A DNA stretch of 64,000 nt from Legionella feeleii (GTDB lineage Bacteria; Pseudomonadota; Gammaproteobacteria; Legionellales; Legionellaceae): contig NZ_LNYB01000014.1 in assembly GCF_001467625.1 (NCBI RefSeq), forward strand, positions 20,657 to 84,656, written 5' to 3'. The notes beneath the pieces are model-generated. The model did not search any database, was not told the DNA's origin, and saw nothing but the letters and a program-made list of their open reading frames with translations. Positions 9,538 to 19,260 of this stretch are shown piece after piece. Position 1 is the first letter of the stretch; every line of letters starts with the position of its first letter. A program made the position numbers and the translations under genes.

Positions 9538-10398
9538 TTATTTTAACAGTGCCAATCGGTATTTTCCAATTTGGTGAAAACCAAGGGCTTGGTATGCGCA
9601 TATAGCGGCATTATCATTGGTGAACAAAATGGCTCTTTTGACTTGTCGGTTAGCAGCTTGTTTTAGACAAAGATACACAGCAATTCTGGCAAAACCTTTA
9701 TTTCTTAATGAAGGCGGGGTATAAACGGGGCCGATCTGTACAATATCAGGTAGATTGGCATTAAATCCACATAGGGAAACAGGCGTGTTATTTACAAATA
9801 AAACCCATCGATTTTGGCTAAGCTGCGTATCTTGAATTTCATCAATAATGGATTGTTCAAGTGTGGGATTACCAGCATCATCCCCGAGTGCTTCAATATG
9901 ATAAGCGATAAGCCATTCTTTGATGATATCCATGTCGCAATCTTGTACTGGTTTGAGTGTGCAGCTATATGAATGAATTGCTTGAGGTATAATCATTTTC
10001 CCGAGATTAAGTAAGAATAATTTTTCCTGATAATTAATGGCAAATAGGGACAGGTCTAGGTTTAGCTTATCAATGACAAAACCGGCTTGGGTGTCTTCGC
10101 CAAGTATTCCGGCAATTGGTCTTGTTCTTTTGAGCTCAAATTTTTCTACTAACGCTGATAATGCAGAAAAATTTTCTGTTTGCATCATCACATTACCATT
10201 CCAATAATGAGCTAGAACACCATTAATTTTATTGTTTTCAAAGGAGCCGTAATATTCTCCGTGAAAGGGTGCATCTTGGTAGGAAATTCCCGAGTGGTAT
10301 AAGTTGTTCCTAATGAACATAGTCGTTTCTTGGTAATGATTGAGATAGGATGACAATTCATTTCTATGCAATTCGTCCAGCTTTTTTATCACAATCAT
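9538..10398 (-). CDS. GNAT-family N-acetyltransferase
   Basis: 286 residues. The C-terminal half carries the acetyl-CoA-binding GNAT core: VQIGPVYTPPSLRNKGFARI (motif A, with an RNKGFA pyrophosphate loop), followed by LFTNDNAAICAYQALGFHQIGKYRL (motif B). The N-terminal half looks like a degenerate second GNAT fold, as in two-domain GNAT proteins. The substrate cannot be read from sequence. GAGGT precedes the ATG. It stands alone between accessory genes and is one of four GNAT genes in the window. Confidence 0.85.
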   Translation of the reverse strand: MIVIKKLDELHRNELSSYLNHYQETTMFIRNNLYHSGISYQDAPFHGEYYGSFENNKINGVLAHYWNGNVMMQTENFSALSALVEKFELKRTRPIAGILGEDTQAGFVIDKLNLDLSLFAINYQEKLFLLNLGKMIIPQAIHSYSCTLKPVQDCDMDIIKEWLIAYHIEALGDDAGNPTLEQSIIDEIQDTQLSQNRWVLFVNNTPVSLCGFNANLPDIVQIGPVYTPPSLRNKGFARIAVYLCLKQAANRQVKRAILFTNDNAAICAYQALGFHQIGKYRLALLK

Positions 10399-10453
10399 TT
10401 TTTACCTCGATATGAAGAGTGCTTTTAATGCATTTTTAGATATATGTTAAGAT

Positions 10454-10494
10454 AGCAAGCGTAGCAAGCGTAGGTTGGGTCGAGACCCAACATT
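10454..10494. repeat. CAAGCGTAG repeat plus hairpin
   Basis: AGCAAGCGTAGCAAGCGTAG is a short tandem duplication followed by GTTGGGTC (10474-10481), GA, GACCCAAC (10484-10491), a perfect 8-bp stem. A similar CAAGCGTAG plus perfect hairpin occurs at 21198-21225, which suggests a dispersed intergenic repeat family. Confidence 0.6.
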
Positions 10495-10592
10495 AGATCT
10501 AAAAGAGCAATGCCTAGGGTCAGATCTTGCTTTTTGCCAACTTCTAGTCAAAAGACAAATGTCAGGTTATTAGCCTTATTTAAAATTAAGCA

Positions 10593-10623
10593 GTGATTAA
10601 TAAAACCATACTTTATTAATCAC
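10593..10623. promoter_or_regulatory. Palindromic operator candidate upstream of fic
   Basis: GTGATTAATAAA (10593-10604) and TTTATTAATCAC (10612-10623) are perfect 12-bp inverted repeats around ACCATAC. A TATATT box (10632-10637) and another ATTAATAAA follow before AGGAGG and the start codon. Position and symmetry suggest a repressor site, possibly for the winged-helix end of the Fic protein itself. A decayed version precedes the truncated fic copy at 25753. Confidence 0.55.
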
Positions 10624-10666
10624 TATTGTGCTATATTTTGATTAATAAAATAGGAGGTTATTCATC

Positions 10667-11776
10667 ATGAAATGGAATTGGCAGCTTGAGGATTGGCCTA
10701 ATTTTACTTGGGACTCAGATAAATTAGTTGTGTATGAACGGTCTTTTACTGAGAGTGCTGGGATTATTATTGGTTCCTCACAACATATTTCTCAAGAAGG
10801 TAAGCAAAATTTATTTATCGATTTAATGTGTACTGATGCTTTAGATAGCTCTGAAATTGAAGGTGAGCATTTAAACAGAGATAACGTTCAATCCTCCATA
10901 AAAAAAGAGTTAGGGGTGTCTACAGAAGCTACTAGAGCTAGCATGGCAGAGCGTGGGATCGCTAAAATGATGGTTAATTTATATCAAACGATTCCTAGTC
11001 CGCTAACGCATCAGGTTCTATTTGAATGGCATCAATTTTTAATGGGTAATAGCCATCATTTAGAAAATATTGGTCAATATCGTAAGCATGAAGAAGCAAT
11101 ACAAATTGTTTCTGGGCCGGATTATGAGCGAAAAATACATTTTGAAGCGCCTCCCTCATCATCTGTTCCGGCCGAAATGGAGCAGTTTATTGATTGGTTT
11201 GAACGGAGTTCTCTCACTGGCTCAGCCTCTTTACCCACATTAACACGAGCAGGAATAGCCCATTTATGGTTTGAGAGTATCCATCCTTTTGAAGATGGAA
11301 ATGGAAGAATAGGGCGAGCTATAGCAGAAAAAGCCTTATCGCAAGGATTTTCAAAACCAGTAATGACAGTATTGGCAAAAATATTATTAAAAAAGAGAAA
11401 GGAGTATTATCAGCAATTAGGTTTAGCAAGTAAAACGTTAGACTTAACATCCTGGTTAATATGGTTTGCTAACATCGCCTTAGAAGCGCAACAAAACACT
11501 TATTTGTATATTGATTTTATTATTAAGAAATCTGTAATTTTAAGGGAAGTGGCAGGGAAAATTAATTCAAGGCAGGAAAAGGTTTTATTAAGATTATTTC
11601 ATGCTGGGCCTGAAGGATTTGCAGGTGGTTTAAGTGCTAAAAATTATATGAGCATAACAGGCGCGCCCATCGCGACAACAACCAGGGATCTAAATGACTT
11701 GGTTAAAAAAAATATTCTCAAACGAACTGGAGAACTTAAAGCGACTCGTTATTTTTTAAATCTCGAGAAGGCTTAA
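10667..11776 (+). CDS. Fic-domain protein with self-inhibitory helix (probable AMP-transferase)
   Basis: 369 residues. Fic enzymes transfer AMP from ATP to target-protein hydroxyls. Here the active-site motif HPFEDGNGR is intact, with His206. The N-terminal helix has SSEIEG (residues 61-66), which fits the inhibitory pattern [S/T]xxxE[G/N], so this is a class II (N-terminal inhibited) Fic protein. The N-terminus WNWQLEDWPNFTWD matches the DUF4172 type. The last ~90 residues look like a winged helix (NYMSITGAPIATTTRDLNDL), suggesting DNA binding. AGGAGG lies upstream. A truncated duplicate is at 25753. Confidence 0.9.
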   Translation: MKWNWQLEDWPNFTWDSDKLVVYERSFTESAGIIIGSSQHISQEGKQNLFIDLMCTDALDSSEIEGEHLNRDNVQSSIKKELGVSTEATRASMAERGIAKMMVNLYQTIPSPLTHQVLFEWHQFLMGNSHHLENIGQYRKHEEAIQIVSGPDYERKIHFEAPPSSSVPAEMEQFIDWFERSSLTGSASLPTLTRAGIAHLWFESIHPFEDGNGRIGRAIAEKALSQGFSKPVMTVLAKILLKKRKEYYQQLGLASKTLDLTSWLIWFANIALEAQQNTYLYIDFIIKKSVILREVAGKINSRQEKVLLRLFHAGPEGFAGGLSAKNYMSITGAPIATTTRDLNDLVKKNILKRTGELKATRYFLNLEKA

Positions 11777-12017
11777 ATGGAGTTCGACAGCGTTTTTATT
11801 GATAAATTTTTCAACGAAAAATGCTTTTTCTCCTCCAGAGGTAACACGAATCGTTGTAGCTATCCTTTTGTGAGTTGTCTGCCACACCAAGCAGGGCAGA
11901 CTGTTGGTTTTGATAATCAGGAAACATCCTTACTTCAATCAGCCACCTAATCGGTTATATGATAAGTGAGTAGAGGTTTGTCAGTGAAGGTGGATTCTTG
12001 CCCTGTAGGTAATCTGA

Positions 12018-14543
12018 TTAGGAAGTAAATTTTTTCTTTTCCAACGCATACCAAAATGCTCTGATTGCCTCTTCTACTTGATTATATGTGTTGGCGAGTT
12101 GCTGACTGTCCTGCGGTTTTAATTTTACTGCTTCATGAAAACGTGCCAGTGCCCTATTGAGTTGGGGTAGGGTAAGGTAATTGATGCCGCCTCGAACACG
12201 ATGCAATTCTTTGCGAAGGGTTTCATCATCATGACTCGCATAAGCTTTTGCCAAGGTATCCAGACTCATTCTGAGATCAATCTCCAGCATTGATAATAAT
12301 TCACGAAGAAGACTCTCATCCCCATTCATTTGATCAAGGCTTGCTTGCCAGTCGATTACGGCTGCTTTTTCCTCCTCACTGATTTGGATTTCATTCCCTA
12401 GGGAGGCGGACTCTGATTGTCTCTTTTTAAACACGTACTGTTGTAAAAGGCTTTCTAACTTCGATTGCTGTAATGGCTTGCTGCAAACTTCTTGCATACC
12501 GGCCTCCAATGATTCATTCACCTTTTGAGCATCATCGGCGTGTCCTGTGATTGCTACAATGGGTACTTGTAATGCGTTTTGATTATTCAATGCACGGATC
12601 TGTTTCGTAACTTCAATACCGTCAACGTCAGGTAATCCTATATCCATCAGAATTAAATCATAGTCGTTATTTTGAACCATTGAGAGTGCTTCCATGCCAT
12701 TTTCTGCATGATCATGAGCGCACTGAAAGCGATTTAAGTAAGCTTGCAGGCTTTTAGCGGCAAGGGGATTATCTTCTACTACCAGGACAGAGGCCACAGC
12801 ATCGACTTTTGTTATCTCCGCTGGCTTTACGGTACGGTCAAATGGCAAGGCTTGTACGGTAGAGATTGGTGGCTGACGAACCGGTATTTTTTCTCGATCA
12901 GAATGATCAGAGACAACCAGTGGAAGAGTAATAATAAAACAAGTTCCTTTACCTACTTCACTTTGGATATTAATTGTGGCATTCATCGCTTCGATGTAAC
13001 GCTTCACGGTATATAGACCTAAACCTGCACCTTTGTATAATCCTTGATAAGCAGGAGTCAGGCGAGAAAAATGTTCAAATATTGTTTCAAATTTATCTTC
13101 TGGAATACCAATGCCACTGTCCTCTACCAATAGTTGTAAGGTCATCTTATCGCCCAAGCGATAAGATGAGGTCCTTTCATCAAGCGATTTCACGTTGATT
13201 TTGACAAAACCGTTGTTGGTAAATTTTAAAGCGTTAGATAAAAGATTAAGCAGGGTGCGGTCAAGGTAATTCCGTAATCCACTAAAATAGGTAGGGATAG
13301 ATTCCTCTATATCAAAGGACAATTGTAATTTTTTATGAAAAGCGACCGGTTGTAAAAGATCAATGTTGTGTTTAACTAAATCACGAAGATTAAAGGACTC
13401 TACTTCTTCTGGCCGATGTCCTGATTCCAGGCGCATGGTTTCCAGAATTTCATTACAAAGTTCTAATAGTTGATCGGTTGCTCCTATTAGAAGCTGGGTA
13501 TCCTCCTGTACGGTTTCAGTAATCTCTTTTAATAAAGAAAAAAAGGTTTTGGGGGTAGCTAAATTTTCCTCTTCTGGCGTTTGTTGTAAAAAGGAACGGG
13601 CATTGTCCGCTATATTAAACATCTCTTGTGACATCCCAATAATCCCACTTAACGGGGTGCGAATATCATGGCTCATATTGGCAATGAAATCAGATTTTGC
13701 CTGGTTGGCTGCTTCAGCTGCCCTTTTAGCTTGAAGTAAGTCTTCTTCCATTTTCTTACGTTCGGTAATATCAACGGAGATGCCAACCATCCCTACAATT
13801 TCACCCTTCGTATTATGCAAAGGGACTTTATTGGATAAATAAATTTCTTTAGTTCCATCAGGATAATGCAAAGGTTCTTCTGCAGTTAATGATACTCCTT
13901 TATCCATAACCGCTCTGTCTGCTTTCCTATAGTGGGATGCTGATTTATCATCATAAAGATCAGCATAAGTTTTCCCAACGATCTCGTGTCTTGATTTTAG
14001 ATCTAACAATTTAGCCATATTGTTGTTACATCCAAGGTATACGCAATCCCTGTTGATCCAATAAACACTGACTGGCATCTCGGCAATAATATTTTCCATG
14101 TAATTATAAATATTTCTCACTTGCTCTAATGTGCTTTTGCTCTCATCAATTAAATGGCTAGACAAAAGTAGGTTTAGATTACTGATTTCTTGATGAGTAG
14201 AGTCCTCAAATTCTTTTTGAATGTTTAAAAGAGACTCGTTCTTTTGATCCTGGACGGTCCCAACCAGGATGAATTCATCCATCTCTGGAGGGTTCGCTAA
14301 ACGCCACAGAACGGTTTTATCTCTGGTGTGGGAAACTAAATGTTGAGACTGTAGGGTGGTGTTTGGATCAAGATTGGGGCATAAAACTGAAAAGGGTTTA
14401 CCTATCGTGGTGGCTTTTTTTATTTTTAATACCGTTTTTGCTTTAACATTGAGATCTAAAATAATGAGTTCCGATGATAGCAAGATGATGGGCTGGTCAA
14501 CCAGGTTTATAAACGTCGATAATATCTCTGTGGTTTTAGGCAT
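12018..14543 (-). CDS. Hybrid sensor histidine kinase (PAS-HisKA-HATPase-REC-HPt)
   Basis: 841 residues, no membrane segment, so cytoplasmic. Order: PAS-like region at 1-110, PAS/PAC at about 150-265, HisKA with MSHDIRTPLSG (His292), HATPase with LLSNALKFTNNG, DSGIGIPEDKF and GAGLGLYTV, receiver with VLVVEDNPLAA and LILMDIGLPD (Asp634), and an HPt domain with HRVRGGI (His781). A full His-Asp-His relay is therefore on one chain and needs an external output regulator, which is not next to it. It starts 105 bases after the NRPS gene on the same strand, so co-transcription is possible. Confidence 0.93.
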   Translation of the reverse strand: MPKTTEILSTFINLVDQPIILLSSELIILDLNVKAKTVLKIKKATTIGKPFSVLCPNLDPNTTLQSQHLVSHTRDKTVLWRLANPPEMDEFILVGTVQDQKNESLLNIQKEFEDSTHQEISNLNLLLSSHLIDESKSTLEQVRNIYNYMENIIAEMPVSVYWINRDCVYLGCNNNMAKLLDLKSRHEIVGKTYADLYDDKSASHYRKADRAVMDKGVSLTAEEPLHYPDGTKEIYLSNKVPLHNTKGEIVGMVGISVDITERKKMEEDLLQAKRAAEAANQAKSDFIANMSHDIRTPLSGIIGMSQEMFNIADNARSFLQQTPEEENLATPKTFFSLLKEITETVQEDTQLLIGATDQLLELCNEILETMRLESGHRPEEVESFNLRDLVKHNIDLLQPVAFHKKLQLSFDIEESIPTYFSGLRNYLDRTLLNLLSNALKFTNNGFVKINVKSLDERTSSYRLGDKMTLQLLVEDSGIGIPEDKFETIFEHFSRLTPAYQGLYKGAGLGLYTVKRYIEAMNATINIQSEVGKGTCFIITLPLVVSDHSDREKIPVRQPPISTVQALPFDRTVKPAEITKVDAVASVLVVEDNPLAAKSLQAYLNRFQCAHDHAENGMEALSMVQNNDYDLILMDIGLPDVDGIEVTKQIRALNNQNALQVPIVAITGHADDAQKVNESLEAGMQEVCSKPLQQSKLESLLQQYVFKKRQSESASLGNEIQISEEEKAAVIDWQASLDQMNGDESLLRELLSMLEIDLRMSLDTLAKAYASHDDETLRKELHRVRGGINYLTLPQLNRALARFHEAVKLKPQDSQQLANTYNQVEEAIRAFWYALEKKKFTS

Positions 14544-14648
14544 GAAATCAACCCGGTTTAATGTTCAACCAAGTAAATGGTAGGCCAGGGAAAAAATAAA
14601 AACAAATAAGCCTGAATCATTATGCCCGCGAGTTAATTCAAATATCTA

Positions 14649-17600
14649 TTAAAATTCTAATAAATCACCTCCAATGACTTCATTTAATAGGGAAGGTTCA
14701 ATATTTTTCTCACTTAAACTCTTGTTGAGTTTGCTGGCTAAGGTTTGGATGTTAGGCTCGTAAAACATACTTTCGTGATCTCCTGGAACGATGTGGAGTT
14801 CGATGGGCCGTTTCGAATAATTTTCCCACCAATTTAAAGGGGCATCATATTGAAACATCTCGGTCAGCTTTTCGGCTTTAAACAAGATTAATTGGCTATT
14901 AATAATAGGCAATTTGTATTGCGTTAACATTTTTTCCCTATGCCACTGCAGGTCTAGCAAAAATTTAGAATTATAGACATTATTTTCTACATACTTTTTT
15001 AAGAGTCTCGAATTTTGTTCCTTCATGATGTCTTGGAAATAAAGCTCATTACTTTGAAGTGTGGGATAAAATGCCCAGCCATCGAGTGAGATAATGGCAC
15101 TAACAGTTTCCCCTTTCTCCTCTAACTGTCTCGCCATTTCAATCGCGACAGTACTGCCAAATGATGAGCCGCCAAGCAAATAAGGGCCATAAGGATAAAT
15201 AGCCTGAAGTGAATCGATGTAGGCGCTAGCCATCTCTTCCAGGGTATCAAAAATGAATTCGTTTTTATCAATGCCTGGGTCTTGTATCCCGTATAAGGGC
15301 CTTTCTTTGTCTAAATATTTAGCAAGAAGTTTGTACCAAAATACACTGCCGCCAATAGGGTGAACTAAAATGAGAGGTGTTTTATCCCCGGTTTCTTTGA
15401 GGGCAATAAAATTTTCAGATGGATTATAGAGAGTTAATCGTTCATCCGCTGTACGAGTCTCCATTTCAATTTCTTTCGCCAAAGAGTGTATCGTTGAGAA
15501 CTCAAAAAAATTTCTAAGGCTTAAACACACTGAAAATTGCTCCTGAATTAGCGAAATGATATTCATAGCGGAAAGTGAGTTACCTCCCAGCTCAAAAAAA
15601 TCATCATGAATTCCAAGATGGTCAATTTTTAACACAGAGCACCAGATTTTTTTTAATTGCAATTCAATATCATTATTTGGCTCTGCGTAATCATTGCTGG
15701 AAGTCAATTGTTTACAGGGTGCGGGTAAATTCTTTCTATCTACTTTTCCGCTTGGGGTTATTAAAAATTTGTCTACAACAAAGAATCGGGAAGGGATCAT
15801 GTAGTCAGGAATCATTGCTTTCAGGGTGGAGCGAATATCTGTAGCAGATAGTTGAGCGTTTTGATCCAGTACAACGTAGGCTGATAACGATATTGAATTA
15901 TCAGAGCCAGGTTCTGGTATGACAATGCATTGACGAATGGAAGGAATTTTTTCCAAATGGGATTCAATTTCATTCACTTCTATCCTAAATCCGCGAATTT
16001 TGACCTGACTATCACGTCGACCAATATATTCTATAATTCCGTCAGATTGCCATTTGACTAGATCACCGGTTTTATACAACCTGTCATTCTTTTTGTTGCT
16101 GAACGGATTAGCTATGAATTTTTGCTGTGTAAATTCTTGATTATTTAAATACCCGCGCGCTAAACCCTCCCCGGCGATGTAGAGCTCACCTGTCATTCCA
16201 ATTGGCACAGGCTGCAGTTTGTCATCCAAAATATAGGCTTTTGTATTAGAGATGGGTTTACCGATTCGACTTGCATCGCTTTCTGCATCCCCTGGGGTAC
16301 AGGTCAGTGTTATTGCGTCAATAGTCGTTTCAGTTGGGCCATAGAGATTATGCAGTTTTGCTCCAGAGGCGTTATTTTTAAAAAAAGCACCGATTGTTTC
16401 TGGCAAAAGCGCTTCACCACCACAAAAGACCTGTTTAAGTGAATGACAGCTATCAAAACCTGGTGTAGACACTAATTCTTTCAACATGGAAGGGACAAGC
16501 TGTAAAACACTCACCTGATTGTCTTTGACTAAATTAGTCATTTGGATGGGACTGGCATGAGCATCTGCTGGCGCTATTACGAGTTTACCTCCTATGAAGA
16601 GAGGCATAAAAAATTCCCAAACGGAGGCGTCAAATGAGAAGGGAGTCTTCTGTAGAAAGACATCCGTATTGCTAAAGGAATATTCTTTTTGCATCCAAAC
16701 CATGTGATTACAAATAGCACGATGGGAAATCGCTACGCCTTTTGGTTTACCAGTTGTTCCTGATGTGTAAATAACATAAGCTAAATTTGAAAACTTGCTG
16801 ACATGTTGTAGATTTTCATCCGGTAAATTTTTTAAATCCAGGACGGAATTTATGTTAATAATTTGGCCTGTGTATCGATGAGGTCTTTTCTTTATTGATT
16901 GTTGATCCACGATTAATAGGTTTGCTTTACTATCATTCAGCATATAGGAAATGCGTTCATCAGGATAATTGGGGTCTAAGGGAAGGTATGCCCCTCCTGA
17001 TTTTAAGATTCCCAAAATACCAACAACCATTTCTATGCTGCGATCTAAACAAATCCCTATCAAATGATCCTTCCGCACGCCCTGGCTTCTCAAGTAGCAA
17101 GCTAATTGATTCGCTTTTTGATTGAGCTCGAGATAACTAATTTCTGTACCTTGAAAAACAGCAGCGATTGAATCGGGCGTTTTAGTAACTTGTTCTTCAA
17201 AGTACTGATGTAGCAGTTTTTTATAGTTATATTTAAACCCTGTATTATTCCAGGCATGCAGCACATTATTTCTTTCTTTTTTACCCATTATTGAAAGAAG
17301 GAAAATAGTTTTATCAGGATTATCAACTAAATCTTCCAGTAGTGTTAAAAAATGTCCATTCATATTTTCAAATAATGCATAAGAGCCAGGCGGTGAGTTG
17401 TCATTGACATTGCTATGAAAATGGAACCAGTCGTGATTTGCTGAGATAAAAATAGTTAATTTTTTATTCGTCTTGCAGGGGGGGGGATTGTTTGCATCGA
17501 TGAACCTGATACTGGCGTCAATTTGACTGGAAGACTTTTTTAATTGTGGGTAGCGAATAAAAATATCTTTGGTGTAGGTGCTCTTTTGCAACAGCTTTGT

Positions 17601-18956
17601 TTTTTCGATTGAGACCAATGTTAATACGTCCTTGAATGCCATAGTACTATCAAACCTGGTTGACAATGGGAGATGGTCTGATAAAAAATTATTCAGGAAT
17701 AAAGGTTTCGATTGTAATTCCAGTGGGCTCAATTCTACGGATAAATTTCTATAATTGTTTAGCCGGTATAAATAAATTAAGGTAGCTGTTAACAAGATGT
17801 TCTCTAAAGAATGACCATCACTCGATAGTTTCTTTAGTTTCTTTAGCAAGGTATTGGGAATTCTGGTTTTCATCTCGCCAAATACGGCAACTGATTCCCT
17901 GGGGCTCGGTAGTTTAGACAAAAATGAAATCTCTTCATGGGCGCATTTTAAAAACTCATTAACCCAGAATTTTTCTACTTTAGGGTTTTGGGCAGGGCAC
18001 GTTGATAATTTTTTGAGCAATCCGGCATCAATTGGGTCAAGCTTTGTATGGATAGTGATATTCAATAAATGAACCAATGTTGGAATATCGTAATTTTCTC
18101 CATCAAGATCAGTAAGCTCTAAAATGGCAATATCGAAGGTTGCGGTAGCTACTTGAATGTAACTCTTTGAAAGATTAACAATTGTTCCTGGCTCCATGCC
18201 TGAGATTGCATTTAATTTTTTTAACGCTTTTACGACAAAAATTTTTCCATTCATTATAATTTTGGGAACGACTAATTGATTTAAATAGTTTCCCATGGAG
18301 AGAGCCCTACACAATCGATCGATATCATCAGCGGATTTTTCCCAAGCGATAAACCCCAAATTAGCGGGCTTATCTTTCAGGCCGTAGTAGGAGCGGCATG
18401 ATAAATTTTGTTTGACTGGTTTAGTGGTGTTAGTAGCAAGCTCATCAACAAGTTCACGAAATGAGTGGATAGCCTTTTCGTAACATTTTAGATTTAAACT
18501 AAGTGCTGTATCAAAATCATCTATGGGAATGACGGGTTGTTTCAGGATATTACCGGCATCAATCCTTTCATCCATAATGTGCCAACTAATCGCATGTTGC
18601 GTTTCGCCATTAAGAATCGCCCAGGTGGTTGCATACAAACCAGCATATTTGGGTAATGGAGAATTGTGATAATTTATAGCGTAATAACGCGGAAGCGCCA
18701 GAATTTCTTTGGAAAGGATTTCCCCATTGACTATGCTAAAGAGGAAATCAAATTTCCCACCCAGGTGTTTTTTTTCAAATTGCCTAACGCTCTCGATATA
18801 AGGAATAAAATTAGCAGTACACCATTTTTCGATTTTTTCTGACGGAGATATCAAACCAAGCAATTCATGGCCGCTAGCCAAGATAATATTTGCACATTCT
18901 AATGTCATATTATCGTCACCAATAATGTAACAGCTAAAGGTTTTTTTTGCGCTCAT
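14649..18956 (-). CDS. Formyltransferase-NRPS fusion (F-partial C-A-PCP-TE), predicted glutamine-activating
   Basis: 1435 residues from ATG 18956; a TTG 12 bases upstream is also in frame. Residues 1-~300 form a methionyl-tRNA-formyltransferase-like domain with INYHNSPLPKYAG (Asn95, His97) and DERIDAGNIL (Asp133). Residues ~330-560 resemble the C-terminal half of a condensation domain, without HHxxxDG. The adenylation domain has YTSGTTGKPKG, FDASVWEFF, NLYGPTE, YKTGDLVKW, KIRGFRIE and PSGKVDRKN. The carrier site is LGGNSLSA (Ser1127). The thioesterase has GGSSFGS (Ser1265) and GDHESMF. My hand-aligned ten-residue pocket is DAWQFGLIDK, a known glutamine code. Predicted product: an N-formyl-glutaminyl compound released by the thioesterase. 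No other biosynthetic gene is adjacent. Confidence 0.92.
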   Translation of the reverse strand: MSAKKTFSCYIIGDDNMTLECANIILASGHELLGLISPSEKIEKWCTANFIPYIESVRQFEKKHLGGKFDFLFSIVNGEILSKEILALPRYYAINYHNSPLPKYAGLYATTWAILNGETQHAISWHIMDERIDAGNILKQPVIPIDDFDTALSLNLKCYEKAIHSFRELVDELATNTTKPVKQNLSCRSYYGLKDKPANLGFIAWEKSADDIDRLCRALSMGNYLNQLVVPKIIMNGKIFVVKALKKLNAISGMEPGTIVNLSKSYIQVATATFDIAILELTDLDGENYDIPTLVHLLNITIHTKLDPIDAGLLKKLSTCPAQNPKVEKFWVNEFLKCAHEEISFLSKLPSPRESVAVFGEMKTRIPNTLLKKLKKLSSDGHSLENILLTATLIYLYRLNNYRNLSVELSPLELQSKPLFLNNFLSDHLPLSTRFDSTMAFKDVLTLVSIEKTKLLQKSTYTKDIFIRYPQLKKSSSQIDASIRFIDANNPPPCKTNKKLTIFISANHDWFHFHSNVNDNSPPGSYALFENMNGHFLTLLEDLVDNPDKTIFLLSIMGKKERNNVLHAWNNTGFKYNYKKLLHQYFEEQVTKTPDSIAAVFQGTEISYLELNQKANQLACYLRSQGVRKDHLIGICLDRSIEMVVGILGILKSGGAYLPLDPNYPDERISYMLNDSKANLLIVDQQSIKKRPHRYTGQIININSVLDLKNLPDENLQHVSKFSNLAYVIYTSGTTGKPKGVAISHRAICNHMVWMQKEYSFSNTDVFLQKTPFSFDASVWEFFMPLFIGGKLVIAPADAHASPIQMTNLVKDNQVSVLQLVPSMLKELVSTPGFDSCHSLKQVFCGGEALLPETIGAFFKNNASGAKLHNLYGPTETTIDAITLTCTPGDAESDASRIGKPISNTKAYILDDKLQPVPIGMTGELYIAGEGLARGYLNNQEFTQQKFIANPFSNKKNDRLYKTGDLVKWQSDGIIEYIGRRDSQVKIRGFRIEVNEIESHLEKIPSIRQCIVIPEPGSDNSISLSAYVVLDQNAQLSATDIRSTLKAMIPDYMIPSRFFVVDKFLITPSGKVDRKNLPAPCKQLTSSNDYAEPNNDIELQLKKIWCSVLKIDHLGIHDDFFELGGNSLSAMNIISLIQEQFSVCLSLRNFFEFSTIHSLAKEIEMETRTADERLTLYNPSENFIALKETGDKTPLILVHPIGGSVFWYKLLAKYLDKERPLYGIQDPGIDKNEFIFDTLEEMASAYIDSLQAIYPYGPYLLGGSSFGSTVAIEMARQLEEKGETVSAIISLDGWAFYPTLQSNELYFQDIMKEQNSRLLKKYVENNVYNSKFLLDLQWHREKMLTQYKLPIINSQLILFKAEKLTEMFQYDAPLNWWENYSKRPIELHIVPGDHESMFYEPNIQTLASKLNKSLSEKNIEPSLLNEVIGGDLLEF

Positions 18957-19260
18957 ACATATGCTCAATAGATAATTTGAAAATTAATATGCAAATCAAA
19001 ACTCAAGTGGAAAACCAATTCATCTGAATGAAAAGCTACTCACCAGAACTAGTCGAGTGCGACGGTGATATGATGGCTCAGATGAGCTACATTAGCAGGT
19101 AGTATTTTATCATAAAATTGTTGTTAAACTAATCAATGACAATAAATTTGATTCAAAGTAGCTGGGATATGTTTTTGAAATCAATACGCTACGAAAATTT
19201 TTTAATGCTAGAGAGGGTAGGACTAAATTTTCCTTAACACGTCCTAAAGCCATCTCCGAA
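18957..19260. other. Leader region of the NRPS gene
   Basis: About 300 AT-rich bases between the NRPS start and the DnaA-box repeat. I see no gene. Any promoter for the NRPS-kinase pair should lie here, but I find no clear -35/-10 pair. Confidence 0.3.

Noticed and set aside
9416..9601. 61-residue reverse frame overlapping the GNAT gene end
   Set aside because: Most of it is out of frame with the clear GNAT gene and there is no ribosome site.
11777..11950. 57-residue frame directly after fic
   Set aside because: It starts at the fic stop with no ribosome site and has no recognisable features; both strands here look like decayed sequence.
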